This document shows, one piece after another, positions 44,374-55,475 of a stretch of DNA of 64,000 bases. Every line of letters begins with the position of its first letter. Positions within the stretch are counted from its first letter, which is position 1. Under the pieces are notes generated by a model, which was given only the letters and a program-made list of their open reading frames with translations, had not been told where the DNA came from and ran no database searches. The translations under genes and the position numbers were made by a program. Origin of the DNA: Gigaspora margarita. Taxonomy: Eukaryota > Glomeromycota > Glomeromycetes > Diversisporales > Gigasporaceae. Location: NCBI GenBank assembly GCA_009809945.1, contig WTPW01000866.1, forward strand, positions 186,955-250,954, written 5' to 3'.

Positions 44374-44710
44374 TAAACCAATATAAATCGCTATATGTCT
44401 ATTAATTGATTTTTATAATATTTATTAAAACCGATATATAGTGATTAATAGATATTAATCGTGAAATCTGTAATCTGATCTATCTCATATTATGTCATTG
44501 GTAAAAATTTAAAAAATAGATCATTAGATCGTTAAGTAGATTTTTTTTTCTCAATTTTTTTTTTTTGCTTTTTTTAATTATTTTTAATTTTTTAAATTTT
44601 TTATTTTATTTAAATTTTTTTGTTTTGGTAATTTATTTTTTTTTATTTCGTGTATATTTTTTATTTCATTTATTTTTTTTTATTTTGTTTATTTTTTTTT
44701 ATTATTATTA

Positions 44711-44853
44711 GAAGAGTGACAAAAATCAGGTGATTTTTAGGAGGGTAAAAAATGTTGAAATTATATATAGGAATCTGACCTAATTTATATTATAAAGGGG
44801 AGGAGGGAGTAGACCTCTAATAAAAAATAATCAGGTAATTAATGACACTGCTC
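44711..44853. mobile_element. TTA-target MITE, copy 1
   Basis: GAAGAGTGACAAAAATCAGG to AATTAATGACACTGCTC, flanked by TTA (44708-44710, 44854-44856). Imperfect TIRs GTGACAAAAATCAGG/GTGTCATTAATTACC. The 3-bp TTA TSD fits PIF/Harbinger. Copies at 49797 and 62965. Confidence 0.75.
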
Positions 44854-44959
44854 TTAGTTGCATTTTTTATTTTTTGTTTTAACGCATTTTACTAATTATT
44901 TTTTTTTGCATATAATCATTGTTGACTAGATTCTTTACTTGGAATTAGTATTATCACCA

Positions 44960-45970
44960 TTACCAGAGCTATTGTTTGAGGTTGGTATCATAATTTCACT
45001 TCATTACTGGTGCATTATAAATTGTATGTTGTTGTTGTTATTGTTGGTTGTTGTTAGTGAGAATTTGTATCATTATAAGTACATTGTTTAGATGTTACTT
45101 CTTGTATATTTTGCTATTAAAGGCATCATTACTGGAGTTATGTAGTTGCCATTTTTGGGTAAGTTTTTTGCCTTGGGTCACTTTTTTTTATTTTCTTAAT
45201 TTATTGATACTTTTCTTTCTTTCGGCTGATTTCACCATTGGAGCCATCTTTACTAGAGTTATTAGAGCTATATTTTCAGGTAAGTTTTACATCTTGGGGT
45301 TACTACTTTGTTTTTTTGGTTTTTTTTTATATATTTCTCTCTTTTTAAGTGTGATTTCAGTATTGGAAAGTTATTAGAACTATCATTTTTTAGAATTATC
45401 ATTTTCATTAAGTTTTTTATTTTTGGGCTGTTTCTTGTTTTTTTTTTTGTTTTTTTTGTTTATTTAGGTACTAACTCTTTTTTTTCTTTCAGGTGCAATT
45501 TTACCAGCATTACTAAATCTATTGGAGTCATCATTTTTGAGTACATTTTCATTTTGGGACCATTAATTTGTTTTTTTTTATATTTGCTAATGCTTTTCTT
45601 CTTTTAGTCACGATTTCGTTATTGGAGCTATTATTACTAGAGTTATTAGATGCTTTTTTTCTTTTAGATATGATTTCACCATTGGAGCTGTTATTAGATT
45701 TGGGTTCAGGTACTGGAGTTATTGAATGCTTTTCTTCTTTTAGATATTATTTCGTTGTTGAAGCCGTCGTTAGGATTTGGGTTCGGGTACTAGAGTTATT
45801 AAATGCTTTTTTTCTTTTAGATATGATTTCATCGTTAGAGCCGTCATTAGGATTTGGGTTATGGTTAGAGTTCACTATCATTAGGATTCAGGTTAGAGTT
45901 AGGGTTCGCCATTGTTAGAATTTGGGATAGGGTTTGCCATCGTTAGGATTTGGGTTAGGATTAGGGTTCA
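44960..45970 (+). repeat. Degenerate minisatellite, 76-bp and shorter units
   Basis: From 45650 the unit is about 76 bp, with ATGCTTTT at 45650, 45726 and 45802: TTAGATATGATTTCACCATT, GGAGCTGTTATTAGATTTGG, GTACTGGAGTTATT. Older versions of TTTCACCATTGGAGCCATC extend left to about 44960. 45840-45970 degrades into GTTAGGATTTGGGTTAGG repeats, telomere-like but not telomeric. Open frames here are by-products of the repeat. Confidence 0.7.
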
Positions 45971-46375
45971 AATAGTCATTATTTTGTGTTTTTTTTTTAG
46001 TTATAGTGAATTTATCATTTGTTGTATTCTTTTTTTTTTTAATAAAAATTTATCGTTTGTTGTATTTTTGTTTTTTTTTTTATTAATAAAAAATCTTTAA
46101 ATTAAATTTTTTATAAAATTTGCAATTGATATTAATTGGCCAGATATAAGTAATTGATCAATTGTTTTTATATTGATTATATATTGATTATTAACTATTA
46201 TTGATATATATCAATTATAATCACTATTGCTATATTGGTTATATATCAATTAATATCTATATCAGATATATATTAATTACTATTACTATTGATAAAAATT
46301 AGCAGAGGTGTTGATTATCGATATATATCTTTTCAATTAGTAGTCGATATATATATATATATAAAATTTGCTGAT

Positions 46376-46690
46376 GAACCACTTTTTTCACTGTTGTGGG
46401 TTGTGTCTTCTGAACTGAAGATGCAGGATTTTTTTGTTTGTAGGAAAATAATAGAAGAGGATATAGTATATTAGAGGTTTTGTAGATCAGCTTCATGTAA
46501 TGTGAGATAGTGTTAAGCTATTAGTGCTCTATTTTTGGCTGCTTTTTGTATTTGTTTCTCCAATAGGAGAATGGTATTAAAAGTATGTGGTATACCTTTT
46601 GTGACTATTCTTTTCCTTTTGTTTCTAATATTGTCTTACTTTTTATTTTTTTGAAGATTCTCAGGTGCTTAGAGAGCTATAAATACTGTT
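46376..46690 (-). pseudogene. LINE 5' end
   Basis: Minus-strand frame around 46496-46376 (SYKQKNPASSVQKTQPTTV then KKVVH) is directly continued, after the CATCAGC element, by SAYPI at 43246. The upstream part to 46690 has lysine- and serine-rich translation with stops. A 5' flank motif (ACTCTTTTTGATGAT, 46748-46762) is shared with 16543 and 19990. Confidence 0.45.
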
Positions 46691-46699
46691 TATTTAGTC

Positions 46700-47180
46700 A
46701 AACTTCTTGTTTTTGTTGTTTTTTTTCCAGAATTTATATGCACAAATAATCATCAAAAAGAGTTCTTGTTTATATATTTGTTTTGCTCAATTTCAAATAT
46801 AGAAAGATTACTAATCTTATCTGAATTGGCAATTAAATTTTTTTTAAAAAATTAATAAAATAAATCTAAAATTAAATATTTTACTTAAAAAATATATAGT
46901 AAAATCAATATTTAGAATTTTATTAATAAAAAATTTAAATTTATAAAAAAAGTTATAACCAAATTTGTTTGCAATACAATTTAAGATATATTTTTTTTTA
47001 CATAAGTTTTACTAAAATATAGTAATTATTACTAGAAATGCATTTTGGATAATTTGTTTTTTATTAATAAGTTTTGCTAAATATAAAATTAACTAGAATC
47101 TATATGTCTTTCATATAGCCCATAGCTAGGTTTTGGTTAATTTTGACTAAAAATAATAAAACTATATTTTTTTGAAAAAT
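46700..47180. other. AT-rich stretch, no gene
   Basis: Only short AT-rich motifs; AATTGGCAATTAAAT at 46830 recalls the end motif near 3613. No gene seen. Confidence 0.35.
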
Positions 47181-48140
47181 ATAATTTGTTACATCTGTAA
47201 TATGTTACATTTTATGATTCTGACCAATCAAATTGCACTATTTTGTAGACAAAAATTTTTTTAAAAATTAAAAATTTTACTTAATAAAGTATAAAATATA
47301 TATAAAATAGCTTATTATATAATATAAAACTTTATTCTGAACAACTTTTTCTAAGATACTAAAATAGATTGTTTTAGAGAACATCCATAAATAATATTAT
47401 ACAAGAGAAGAGAAGGGAGTTACACAAAATATAATATTTTTTTTAATAAGTAAGGGATCAAAAAAATATAATGTAATTTTTTTATAAAAATTTGTTTAAA
47501 TTTTAATCCAGAGATCCAAATTAAATGATTTTAGTACTATTCAAATTATCTTGAGGAGAGAATTCGAATAGCACCAAAATAATTTGATTTGGATTACTAG
47601 ATTAAGAGTTATTAAAAAATACTATTGGTTTTATCTTTTTTTTATAAAATTACTATATTACCAATAGTTTTTTGTAAATAACTCTTATTTCAGTATTCAA
47701 ATAAAATGATTTTGGTATTATTAAATTCATTTTATAGAAACAAATCATATAGCAGGGATGTGAATAGATATAGTCTAATCAAAAATATTATTGTCTAATT
47801 GTCTAATGATTTATTTGGCTAATATACATTTGTCTAATGCCTATTTAATTTAGTTATAAATAGACAATATCTATTTAAATAAAAATTTAATTAGACAATT
47901 TGTCCATTCATAAATTACTTTTGTCTATTGGTCAATTGGTCTAATCAAAATTATATTATATAAATTAATATAAGTTAATAAGCTTATTTGAATTACTATA
48001 TATAACTAGTATTTTTTTTATATAAATCAATTTAATATTGTATTTATTCAAAAAAAAAAACTATTTATATTTTACAATTTTCAGTAACTCAACTACTTAT
48101 TTTCTAATAATTGTAAGTTAGTAAATATTATACCAGTATC

Positions 48141-49387
48141 CAGTGTTTAAAATTCAATGTTCTCATAGTTCTCAATGAACATTTGAGTTTTTTTAAGAAC
48201 ATTGATATTTAAAAAAAGGTTCTCTTATTTGAGAACATTTTAACCTCTTGAAATGTTCTTAAGGAGAACATTTATAAAATTTTTATGTTCTAGATTTACT
48301 AATGAGAACAATAAATTACATAAAATAAATATCAATTTGATAATATAATTTGATCATGACAAATTCTGTACATATGTATATACTATGTATAGCACATATG
48401 TTTAAAGTTGTACAATATGGATAACAAATAAATATTTAAGAAAATAGCCTTTAAAGATTTTAAAATAAACTATTCATTAGCCTTGCAGTGTGTTTTTTAT
48501 ATTGAGAGTATCATTATTGTGTAGACTTATATATAGATGATTTGGATCAAATGATATGCTAATACTAAGCAAGTAAAAAGGACACAAAGTATTTGTTAGT
48601 ACAGAGTTTAAATAGTTAAATAACAAAGTAATTGGATTCTAATTTATTGCATTAACCAATAGTAGCATTAGTAAAATATTACAGAAAGGCTTGTTTTACT
48701 ATGAGCAGATATAAAAAGCACTTGATATTTTAGCAAAATTATTAGAAATTAAATTGTATAATACATTGTGTTATGTTGAAAAAATACAAAGAATCATATA
48801 CAAAGTTTAAAAAATTATAAATACATTGTATTATATTGAAAAAATACAAAGAATCATATACTAAGTTTAAAAAATTATTAATAGATAAGCATAAGTTTAG
48901 TGTATGAATTGTAAGTATAGTATTTATTTTCAAATAAGTTATTATTCTATTAACAATAGAATTCATTATTAAAATTAATTTATTTACTATATTAAACTAT
49001 CAGGGCATAAGTTATTTATTTATAATCTACTTATTTTTTTATTATTAAAAGTTAGATATAACTTTAATTCACAATATGTTAAACTACAAGTGAGTAAGTG
49101 TAGTATAAGAAAATCTTAATTTCAAATAGTATACCAAGAATGGTGCAAACTTGATAATAGAATTAATTGTTATATTATTGATTTTATTAATTTGAATTAA
49201 TTTTGTTATAAATTAATAAATAATATAAATCAATATTGTTTGAAGCCAATATATACATGAACATTATTTAAAAATTAATGTTCAATATATTTAATATATA
49301 ATGAACGCTAAAAAGTTTTTGAGAACAATAAAAATTTAAATTATGCTCTTTTGAGAACATAACTTTCGATTTGAATTTTAAACACTG
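48141..49387. mobile_element. 1.25-kb hAT-like element, perfect 8-bp TSD
   Basis: CAGTGTTTAAAATTCAATGT to TTTGAATTTTAAACACTG, flanked by CCAGTATC at 48133-48140 and 49388-49395. Subterminal TGTTCTCA/TGAGAACA repeats lie near both ends. Inside, a 59-bp unit (ATTGAAAAAATACAAAGAAT) is tandemly doubled at 48765-48890. Ends are shared with the element at 17906. No coding region. Confidence 0.85.
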
Positions 49388-49796
49388 CCAGTATCTATTT
49401 AATATTAACAATTGAATTCTAAAATATATTTAATAATTTAAAATAACAATTTAAATATCTAGATTGTTAGGAATTCAAATAATTTATAGAAAATAAGATT
49501 TGAGTTTTGTATAAAGTACTTAGTTTTTTATATTTTTTTTATATTGTATATATAGTATTTTTTACAAATTAATTGCTCAAATCTTAAAAATTTTAATTGG
49601 ATTGCATATAATTATAGAATTAAATTTACAAGTTGATTAGTATATTTATAATTAATAAGAATTGCTAGCACTTGTAAATTATAGTATTAAAATTAATTAA
49701 TTGTCATTTAAATATAAGATAATTACATAATGTCCATTGGTTTATTGATTATGTCTAATGGCATGATTAGGCATCAATAGACCATTAAACTGTTTA

Positions 49797-49947
49797 GGGG
49801 AGTGACAAAAATTAGGTGATTTTTTAGGGAGAGAGGGGGTAAAAAAGTTGAAATTATATATAAGAACCTGACTATATATATATTAAAGAAGAGGGAAAGG
49901 GGGTAGGCCTCTGATAAAAAATAATAAGGTGATTAATGACACGGCCC
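49797..49947. mobile_element. TTA-target MITE, copy 2
   Basis: GGGGAGTGACAAAAATTAGG to AATGACACGGCCC, TSD TTA at 49794-49796 and 49948-49950. 151 bp, alignable end to end with copies at 44711 and 62965. Confidence 0.8.
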
Positions 49948-50741
49948 TTATTATATCTATTGGTTTGTCTATTGGCTATTCAAACTCTGCATATAGTATC
50001 AAAATCATCAAAATTAGATCACTGTATCATAATATATCCAAGTTTATGTTAAATTTTATATAAAAATATACAGATTTTAAAAAAATTTTTATATAGTCTA
50101 GGTGGGGTCAAGAGCTACTATATAGGGTATATAACATTATTTATGGATACCTCCTTAGTAAAAAAATATTTTATAAGTAAAAGCAAAATTTTTAATATTA
50201 GCATATATAAAACTTTTTTTTTACTAATTTAATCTATATTTATTTTTGAATATTATATATAAAATTTTTACTAAACAACTTTTTTTAAAATATAAAAATA
50301 GATTGTTTTAGTAAAAAAAAAGTTTTATATATGCTAAGGGCCATGATAGATATTACATAATATTGTAGAGTAAGTATAGTTGCCGCCCAAATCCCAAACT
50401 ATTATAGTTTGGGTTTGTCCATGCCCAAATCCCAAACTCTGGTCAAACTAATTTCTTAAAAACTTTGTTAATAATTCTTATTTAAACAATTGATATATAT
50501 TCTTATAGCTATATATAATATATTTGCAAAATATCAAGATTATTTGTTTGATTTAATTTTTTGTAAATAACAATTGTTTTTTTTTGAATTTTGAGTTTGT
50601 TCAGTTTGTCCGGCAAGTATAGGGGTAAGCCAATGTCTTACGTTACACATATATAATATATATAATTATATATAGTATAATATATTACTAATAAATTATA
50701 ATTTTTAGCATTAAATAAGCTTATTCAAAATATAATTATAT

Positions 50742-50938
50742 ACTAAAATAATGTATTTTTGAGTGCTAAGAAATTTTTTTTAGTAGTCAAATGTATAAAA
50801 TTTTGCATAATGCTGAATTTTTTATATTTTTATTAATAAAAATATTGAAAATTCAGTATTATGCAAAATTTTACTAATGTATTATAACTTTAAGCTCTAA
50901 GTAAACTTGTTTGGGACCAAAAAATACATTATTTTGGC
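50742..50938. mobile_element. Palindromic MITE, about 197 bp
   Basis: ACTAAAATAATGTATTTTTG pairs with AAAAAATACATTATTTTGG; inner arms TTTTGCATAATGCTGAATTT and AATTCAGTATTATGCAAAAT. Related to the MITE at 51293. Confidence 0.7.
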
Positions 50939-51064
50939 ATATTATTATTTATTTTTTTTAATTTTAGAAATAAAGATGAGTAAAATTGTAAATTTTTATC
51001 AAAAATATAATATTGCTCATTTTTAATTGAAAAATTAAAAAAATCAATAAAAAATAGGATGATG

Positions 51065-51279
51065 TTATTTGTAACAGCCTGTTATATGCTTATTTGTAAC
51101 AGTCTTTATTTCTAACTCAAAATTTTACTAAGACAACACCTATTGCACTTCTAACAAAAAATGATTCTCTCGCAATTCTGTATTAATTTTAATTTTAATT
51201 CTAATTTAATCTTATTTTAATATTAATATGGTCTTATAAGCTGTTATAAATAAGCATGTAACAGGCTGTTACAAATAAG
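51065..51279. mobile_element. 207/215-bp MITE, copy 2
   Basis: TTATTTGTAACAGCCTGTTA pairs with TAACAGGCTGTTACAAATAA; a second nested inverted pair (GCTTATTTGTAACAG/CTGTTATAAATAAGC) follows. Copy 1 at 28404. Confidence 0.75.
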
Positions 51280-51292
51280 TTTTCCTAAAAAA

Positions 51293-51503
51293 TATACTGA
51301 AATAACATATTTTTTGGTGCTAAACAAGTTTATTTCGAGTCAAAAGTTATGTTTATTAGCATAATTTTGCATTATATAGAATTTTCTATATTTTTATTAA
51401 TAAAATATAGAAATTCAGCATTATGACAATTTTACTAATAAATTATAAATTTTGACTCTAAATAAACTTGTTCAGCACCAAAAAATACGTTATTTCGGTA
51501 TAT
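51293..51503. mobile_element. Palindromic MITE, about 210 bp
   Basis: TATACTGAAATAACATATTT, TTTGGTGCTAAACAAGTTTA pair with TAAACTTGTTCAGCACCAAA, AAATACGTTATTTCGGTATA. Nearly full-length palindrome. Confidence 0.75.
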
Positions 51504-51688
51504 ATATAAGTTTATTTAGGGCTAAAAATTTTAATCTATTAGTAAAATTTTAATAATTAAAATTTTTTAAAATTGACCAATTAGAATCGTCTTACGTGGG
51601 GGGAGGGGGTACCCTCATAGTAAATGGATATTATGTAATATCTGTCACGGCCCTAACTTTAAAAATTTTTGTTTTTTCTTATAAATTA

Positions 51689-51900
51689 TTGTCGTGGCTG
51701 ATGCTGGAAATGGCTGATGCTGGAAATTTTAATTATTTTAATATTAAATTTTTAAAAAATTTTAGGCCTTTTGTTAGGGGTTTTTTTTAGAGTTAGGTTA
51801 GGGTTTAGGGTTACTTTTAATAATAAAAGGTATAAGTAGATTTTGGTAGGACTTATTTTTTTAAATCAGCTTATCTGATTTCTAGCTTCAGCCGTGACAA
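51689..51900 (+). mobile_element. TTA-target MITE with TTAGGG core, copy 1
   Basis: TTGTCGTGGCTGATGCTGGA to TCTAGCTTCAGCCGTGACAA, TSD TTA at 51686-51688 and 51901-51903. The centre reads AGTTAGGTTAGGGTTTAGGG. The reverse-complement copy is at 62485-62710. 212 bp, PIF/Harbinger-type TSD. Confidence 0.8.
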
Positions 51901-52110
51901 TTATTTTTTTTACTAAGACAATCTATCTTTATATCTTAAAAAAAGTTGTTCAGAATAAAATTTTACATTATATAATTTGTTATTATTTATTTATTTATTT
52001 ATTTTTATCTTTTACTAAGTAAAATTTTTAATTTTTTAAAAAAATTTTTTTCTACAAAATTGTGCAATTTGATTAGTTAGAATCATGTTGTAGGTGCAAC
52101 AAATTTTATT

Positions 52111-52532
52111 CCTATTTCTTTAAATAACTTTTAATTCAGTAATCAAAATTGAATCAACTTTTTTTGTTAGTTATATTTTATTAAGAGCTTTATTTTAAAA
52201 AAAGTTTCATTCAAATTGGCCAAGATAATTGTTAAAAACTATTTTTTAACTTTGCAAATATTAGGGTTTTTGCTAAAATATATAATATATAACCTTTGTA
52301 TTAGGGTCTGGAATTAGGCTGGGCTATTCAGGTCTAAGCCTAATCAATTTGCAAAAGTTCTAGGTTGGGCCTGTGTTTTTAGATCTGTAATTATATCGAG
52401 TTGGGCCTGAACTAAGCCTGATAGAATATCAAACTGAATCAGGCTTTATAAAAAAGCCTGCAAATCCCAAATGAGTTTATTAACTATTAAACTAGTTGTT
52501 ACTAGAGGTGCAGATAGAACTATTTTAGTGAA
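52111..52532. other. AT-rich stretch, no gene
   Basis: Contains a run of GGGCTGGGCC/GCCTGATAGAA-like degenerate motifs (about 52300-52470), partly echoed at 54125-54290 (GGGTTTGGCC, TGGCCTAGCC). No gene seen. Confidence 0.35.
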
Positions 52533-52540
52533 CTATATGG

Positions 52541-52816
52541 CAGTATTGTACATTTTGCCTGTTTATAGCCTTCTTTGGCTTGTTTATATACAATATTGTC
52601 CAAACATCCAAGATTGTCCAAAGCTTGTTCAGGCTTTAATAATTAATAAATCTATATAAAAATATATATATATATTTTTTAGATATTGAACATATTCTAG
52701 TTAAAATTAAAATAGATTATCTTAATAAAATTTTAAGTAATTTTACTTTATTTAATTGTCCAAAATTGTTCAAAATTGTCTGAATCATTGTTCAAAGCTG
52801 TCTTGTGACAACACTG
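52541..52816 (-). mobile_element. hAT-like MITE, copy 3
   Basis: CAGTATTGTACATTTTGCC to TCTTGTGACAACACTG; flanks CTATATGG and CCATATAG match at 6 of 8. Reverse orientation relative to copies 1 and 2. Confidence 0.7.
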
Positions 52817-53099
52817 CCATATAGTACATAGTAATAGCAAAAACTTGTTATAGTTACAGTTATATCAAAAACTATATGAATCCCAAATATTGTATAAATT
52901 CCAACTCATTTAAAGATATTATATGTTTAAAAAGTCTTTGAGCAACCTCATATGACAATCATGTTTATGCAGTTATCTATTTTAAGTTAGACTTAATGAT
53001 TTTATTAATCAGTAGTATATGTACTGCTTCCCAGGTTTACAATATACTATGCACTTTCAAAAATCAAAAAATATGGAGATGTAGCCTATCACAAATAAA

Positions 53100-53825
53100 G
53101 TGGCTATACTAAAAAATTGACACACAATTTTCAAAGCTCTAGATTAGTATATTAAAAAGAATTCTGCAATAGTTTTGAGAACTCTAACTGCAAAGCTATC
53201 AGACAAAGGTATTAAAATAACTTATTTAACAGTTTGTAAGTATTTAAATCTCTTAATACAAAAAAAATTGGCAAAATAACTCTAATGCTAACAAAAGAAC
53301 ATATTAAACTTATATTTCTTGGGCAAAGAAACTTCTTAATAATGACTAAGAAAATATGGTTTTTTTGTTTTAGATTGTTTAGGAAAACTATTTAATACTA
53401 GTACAAAAGAAAATATCTGGTTAGAAAGATTTCAAAAAAAAAGACAAAAATTTGTATTTGAGGTGCATTTAGACAAGAAATAAGACCAACCTTTTTTGTT
53501 TTTAGCAAAATATAAATGTTATTTTTATACAAAAATCTTGAAAAACATGTTCTTTAAATTAAAAAAGGCGCTTAATAATCATTAGAGGTTCTAACAGGAC
53601 AATGATCCCAAGCACCAAAGCCAAATAGTCAAAAAATTTATTAAAAAAATATTTCTTTAATAATTGACTAGTTTTCTAATAGTTCCAATTTAAATTCTGT
53701 AGAAAATCTGTAAAAAATTATTAAAACTAACATTGAGAAATATAGCTTCAAATATCTGAATAAATTGGAACAATTCGCAATGAAAAAATAGGATAAAATT
53801 TCAATTAATATTTTAAAAATTTAAT
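53100..53825 (+). pseudogene. Second Tc1/mariner transposase relic
   Basis: Plus-strand fragments in transposase order: LTKEHIKLIFLGQRNF (about 53285), KENIWLERFQKK (about 53410), QDNDPKHQSQIVKKFIKK (about 53600, second catalytic Asp), then NSSNLNSVENL (about 53680; catalytic Glu retained, Asp-Leu-Asn motif with Asp replaced), KIIKTNIEKYSFKYLN, and WDK-like KKxDKISINIL to 53822. Stops and at least two frameshifts. It is a different lineage from the relic at 1385 and unrelated to host function. Confidence 0.75.
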
Positions 53826-54370
53826 ATATTCTATATCTAAATATGTGGTTTTTTTTTGTTGTAAAAGAGGTTTATATTTCTTATTAAATTTTTTTATAAA
53901 TAAAATTTTTGGCTTTTGGGCCATATTTTGGTTTGATTATTGTGCAGCTAATTTTATATGACTATTATACAAAGTTGTTTAAAGACTTGTTTAATATACT
54001 TGTAAATAAGATTTGGTTTTGAATATCTAGATTATACAATACTAATTTGCAATCTAACAATATAAATGAAGCTAATTTGTTAATTGAAAAAATAATTGAT
54101 TTTAATATAAACTTTAGGTTTTGGTTATATGTGGGCTATGAGCTGGGTTTGGCCTACTCAAAGTCTGCTATAGCCTGGCCTAGCCTATGTATTGGATATT
54201 TTAAATAGCTTTTTGGCTAAATTAGGCTTAAAAATATTTTTATCAGGTCTATAAAAACTTAGCCTAATCTGGCCCATTTCAGATTTTACTTTTTACTAGA
54301 TGTCTAAGATTCTAATTAACTTTTACGAAAATGCACCTATACTTATATATATATATTTTTAAAAACTAGC
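53826..54370. other. AT-rich stretch with degenerate GGCCTA motifs
   Basis: No gene. The patch 54125-54290 has repeated TGGCCTA/TAGCCTGG-like motifs, perhaps a decayed GC-ended MITE. Confidence 0.35.
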
Positions 54371-54372
54371 TA

Positions 54373-54987
54373 TGGGCCGGTGCAAAAAGATTTGTACCTC
54401 AAATAGCTCTAATTAAAATTTTTTTGTATATATTAATTTTTAATTTTTTTAATTTAATATACTTATTAGATTACCAGATTGATAAAAATAAAATTTTTTT
54501 GATTATTTTATTGATAAAATAAAAAAATTTATTAATAGTGACTTTTTTTCTTTTTTTTTACTATGTAATTTACTACAGTAATTTATATATATGGTATATA
54601 GTAAAAAAATCAAATTACCTCAATTTAAAGCTTAATTTCTTCACAACCAGTGATCCAATTTTGCTCAAATTTTAACCACATCTTTATCATATGCACATTA
54701 ATGCACTTGCGAAGTACAAGCTCATAGAACTGCATATTGGTTGCGAAATTATTTAAAATATATTTTTTTAAAAAAAAATTTTGTATTTTTTTCAAATACA
54801 GTGAATTGTACATGCTTAATTATTAAAATAAAACAATGTTAAAACAATAACAATAATATATTAAGCTAGATTAAACCTATTTTACTTGATACTAAAAAAT
54901 TTTTAATAATTAATCAAGAAAAAAAAATTTTTTCTTAGTATCAAAATTATGAAATTTTTTGAGATACAAATCTTTCTGCAAAGCCCA
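54373..54987. mobile_element. 615-bp TIR element with TA target site
   Basis: TIRs TGGGCCGGTGCAAAAAGATT and AATCTTTCTGCAAAGCCCA, continued by TGTACCTCAAA/TTTGAGATACA; TA at 54371-54372 and 54988-54989. The minus-strand frame inside (54625-54813) is short and unrecognised. Tc1/mariner-type by TSD. A half copy lies at about 14595-14850. Confidence 0.65.
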
Positions 54988-54989
54988 TA

Positions 54990-55261
54990 ATTAATTAATA
55001 CAAAATGTTTTAAATAAAATTGGTTTATATTCCTAAACTCATTCCCAAACTCTAATTCTAACTCTAAATACTAATATTCTATATTGCTAAAAATAAACTA
55101 CTTTCAAAAATAAAAAACTAATTTTTAAAACTCTAAAACTATATAAAAATCCAAATCTCTAAATAGTAAATAGTATTATCTGAAACTATTTTGGAAGTAT
55201 AAACATTTTTATCACTCAATACAGGAGTAGCTTATTATCAAATATTGTTAAAAAATTCTTA
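54990..55261. other. AT-rich spacer
   Basis: Contains a degenerate CTAATTCTAACTCTAAATAC run (55055) like those in MITE cores; nothing else. Confidence 0.35.
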
Positions 55262-55475
55262 AACATACCCAATTAATAAAGTAAGCATAAAGAAGTTGTT
55301 AAATTGTTACTCTCCAAGTGGCAGATTTAGGATTCAAATCCTACTAACAACATTTGAAAAATAAACCTGTGTTCTAGTAACTATTTCTCATTGATCGGTT
55401 GGATAAATTATCTGTAGTTTTGGTTTTACCATCTAGAATGGGAGCTTTTAGACACACAAAATCCAAGGAACTACA
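55262..55475 (+). mobile_element. SINE family 1 head fragment, copy E
   Basis: Has the family 1 head with B box GATTCAAATCC and the following TTTGAAAAATAAACCTGTG, TCTAGAATGGGAGCTTTTAG, then stops at about 55475. 3'-truncated; A box decayed. Confidence 0.65.

Larger units (their letters stand above)
43247..46375 (+). mobile_element. Long gene-free TIR element, copy 4
   Basis: Left ATCAGAAATTTTTAATATAG, right TATAAAATTTGCTGATG with the subterminal block TATTGATAAAAATTAGCAG, GTGTTGATTATCGATATAT. It splits the LINE 5' ORF between VKKVVH and SAYPI. The interior is mostly later insertions: SINE copy D, a fold-back MITE, a TTA-MITE and a minisatellite. The left half is diverged, so the boundaries are less certain than in copies 2 and 3. 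Confidence 0.5.
30600..46690 (-). mobile_element. Decayed LINE with many nested insertions
   Basis: On the minus strand, translated segments in LINE order can be followed: 5' ORF pieces (46690-46376 and 43240-40860), AP-endonuclease (about 40840-40750 and 36215-35600), reverse transcriptase (about 34560-33560), and a C-terminal region (33500-30660). Every segment has stops and frameshifts. Two long CATCAGC elements, two SINEs, two hAT-like MITEs and a palindromic MITE have inserted. CpG is almost absent (3 in 31000-33000), which fits an old methylated copy. The segments match my knowledge of LINEs abundant in Rhizophagus-like genomes. Confidence 0.75.
47753..49989. mobile_element. 2.2-kb hAT-like element
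   Basis: Ends CAGGGATGTGAATAG and CTATTCAAACTCTG; direct flanks CATATAG at 47746-47752 and 49990-49996 (7 bp, perhaps a decayed 8-bp TSD). Subterminal TTGTCTAATTGTCTAATG and ATTAGACAATTTGTC repeats. No transposase seen. Nested in it: the 1.25-kb hAT-like element and a TTA-MITE. Confidence 0.7.
47375..50157. mobile_element. Large palindromic element, copy 2, split by a hAT-like insertion
   Basis: 47375-47745 (AACATCCATAAATAATATTA.. GAGAGAATTCGAATAGCACC) and 49997-50157 (ATCAAAATCATC.. AACATTATTTATGGATACCT) rejoin to a relative of 27320-27870 once 47753-49989 is removed. Confidence 0.65.
50338..51653. mobile_element. 1.3-kb Harbinger-like element carrying three MITEs
   Basis: TIRs GGGCCATGATAGATATTACA and TGTAATATCTGTCACGGCCC pair over about 28 bp with two mismatches; TSD TAA at 50335-50337 and 51654-51656. 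The GGGCC end resembles the GGCCC end of the TTA-MITEs. The interior consists largely of three palindromic MITEs (50742, 51065, 51293) and no gene. Confidence 0.7.
47185..52110. mobile_element. Composite with about 200-bp inverted ends
   Basis: 47185-47372 (TGACCAATCAAATTGCAC..TTCTGAACAACTTTTTCTAA) is repeated inverted at 51907-52110 (TTAAAAAAAGTTGTTCAGAA..CAATTTGATTAGTTAGAATC). Everything between is other elements, so the original spacer may be small or absent. It could be one element or two chance inverted copies. Confidence 0.45.

Noticed and set aside
45048..46100. Chain of overlapping plus-strand frames as a membrane protein gene
   Set aside because: Phe/Leu-rich translation comes from T-rich minisatellite units; frames shift from unit to unit.
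51785..51815. Internal telomere from chromosome fusion
   Set aside because: The TTAGGG-like run is the centre of a MITE with its own TIRs and TTA TSD, and it is degenerate.
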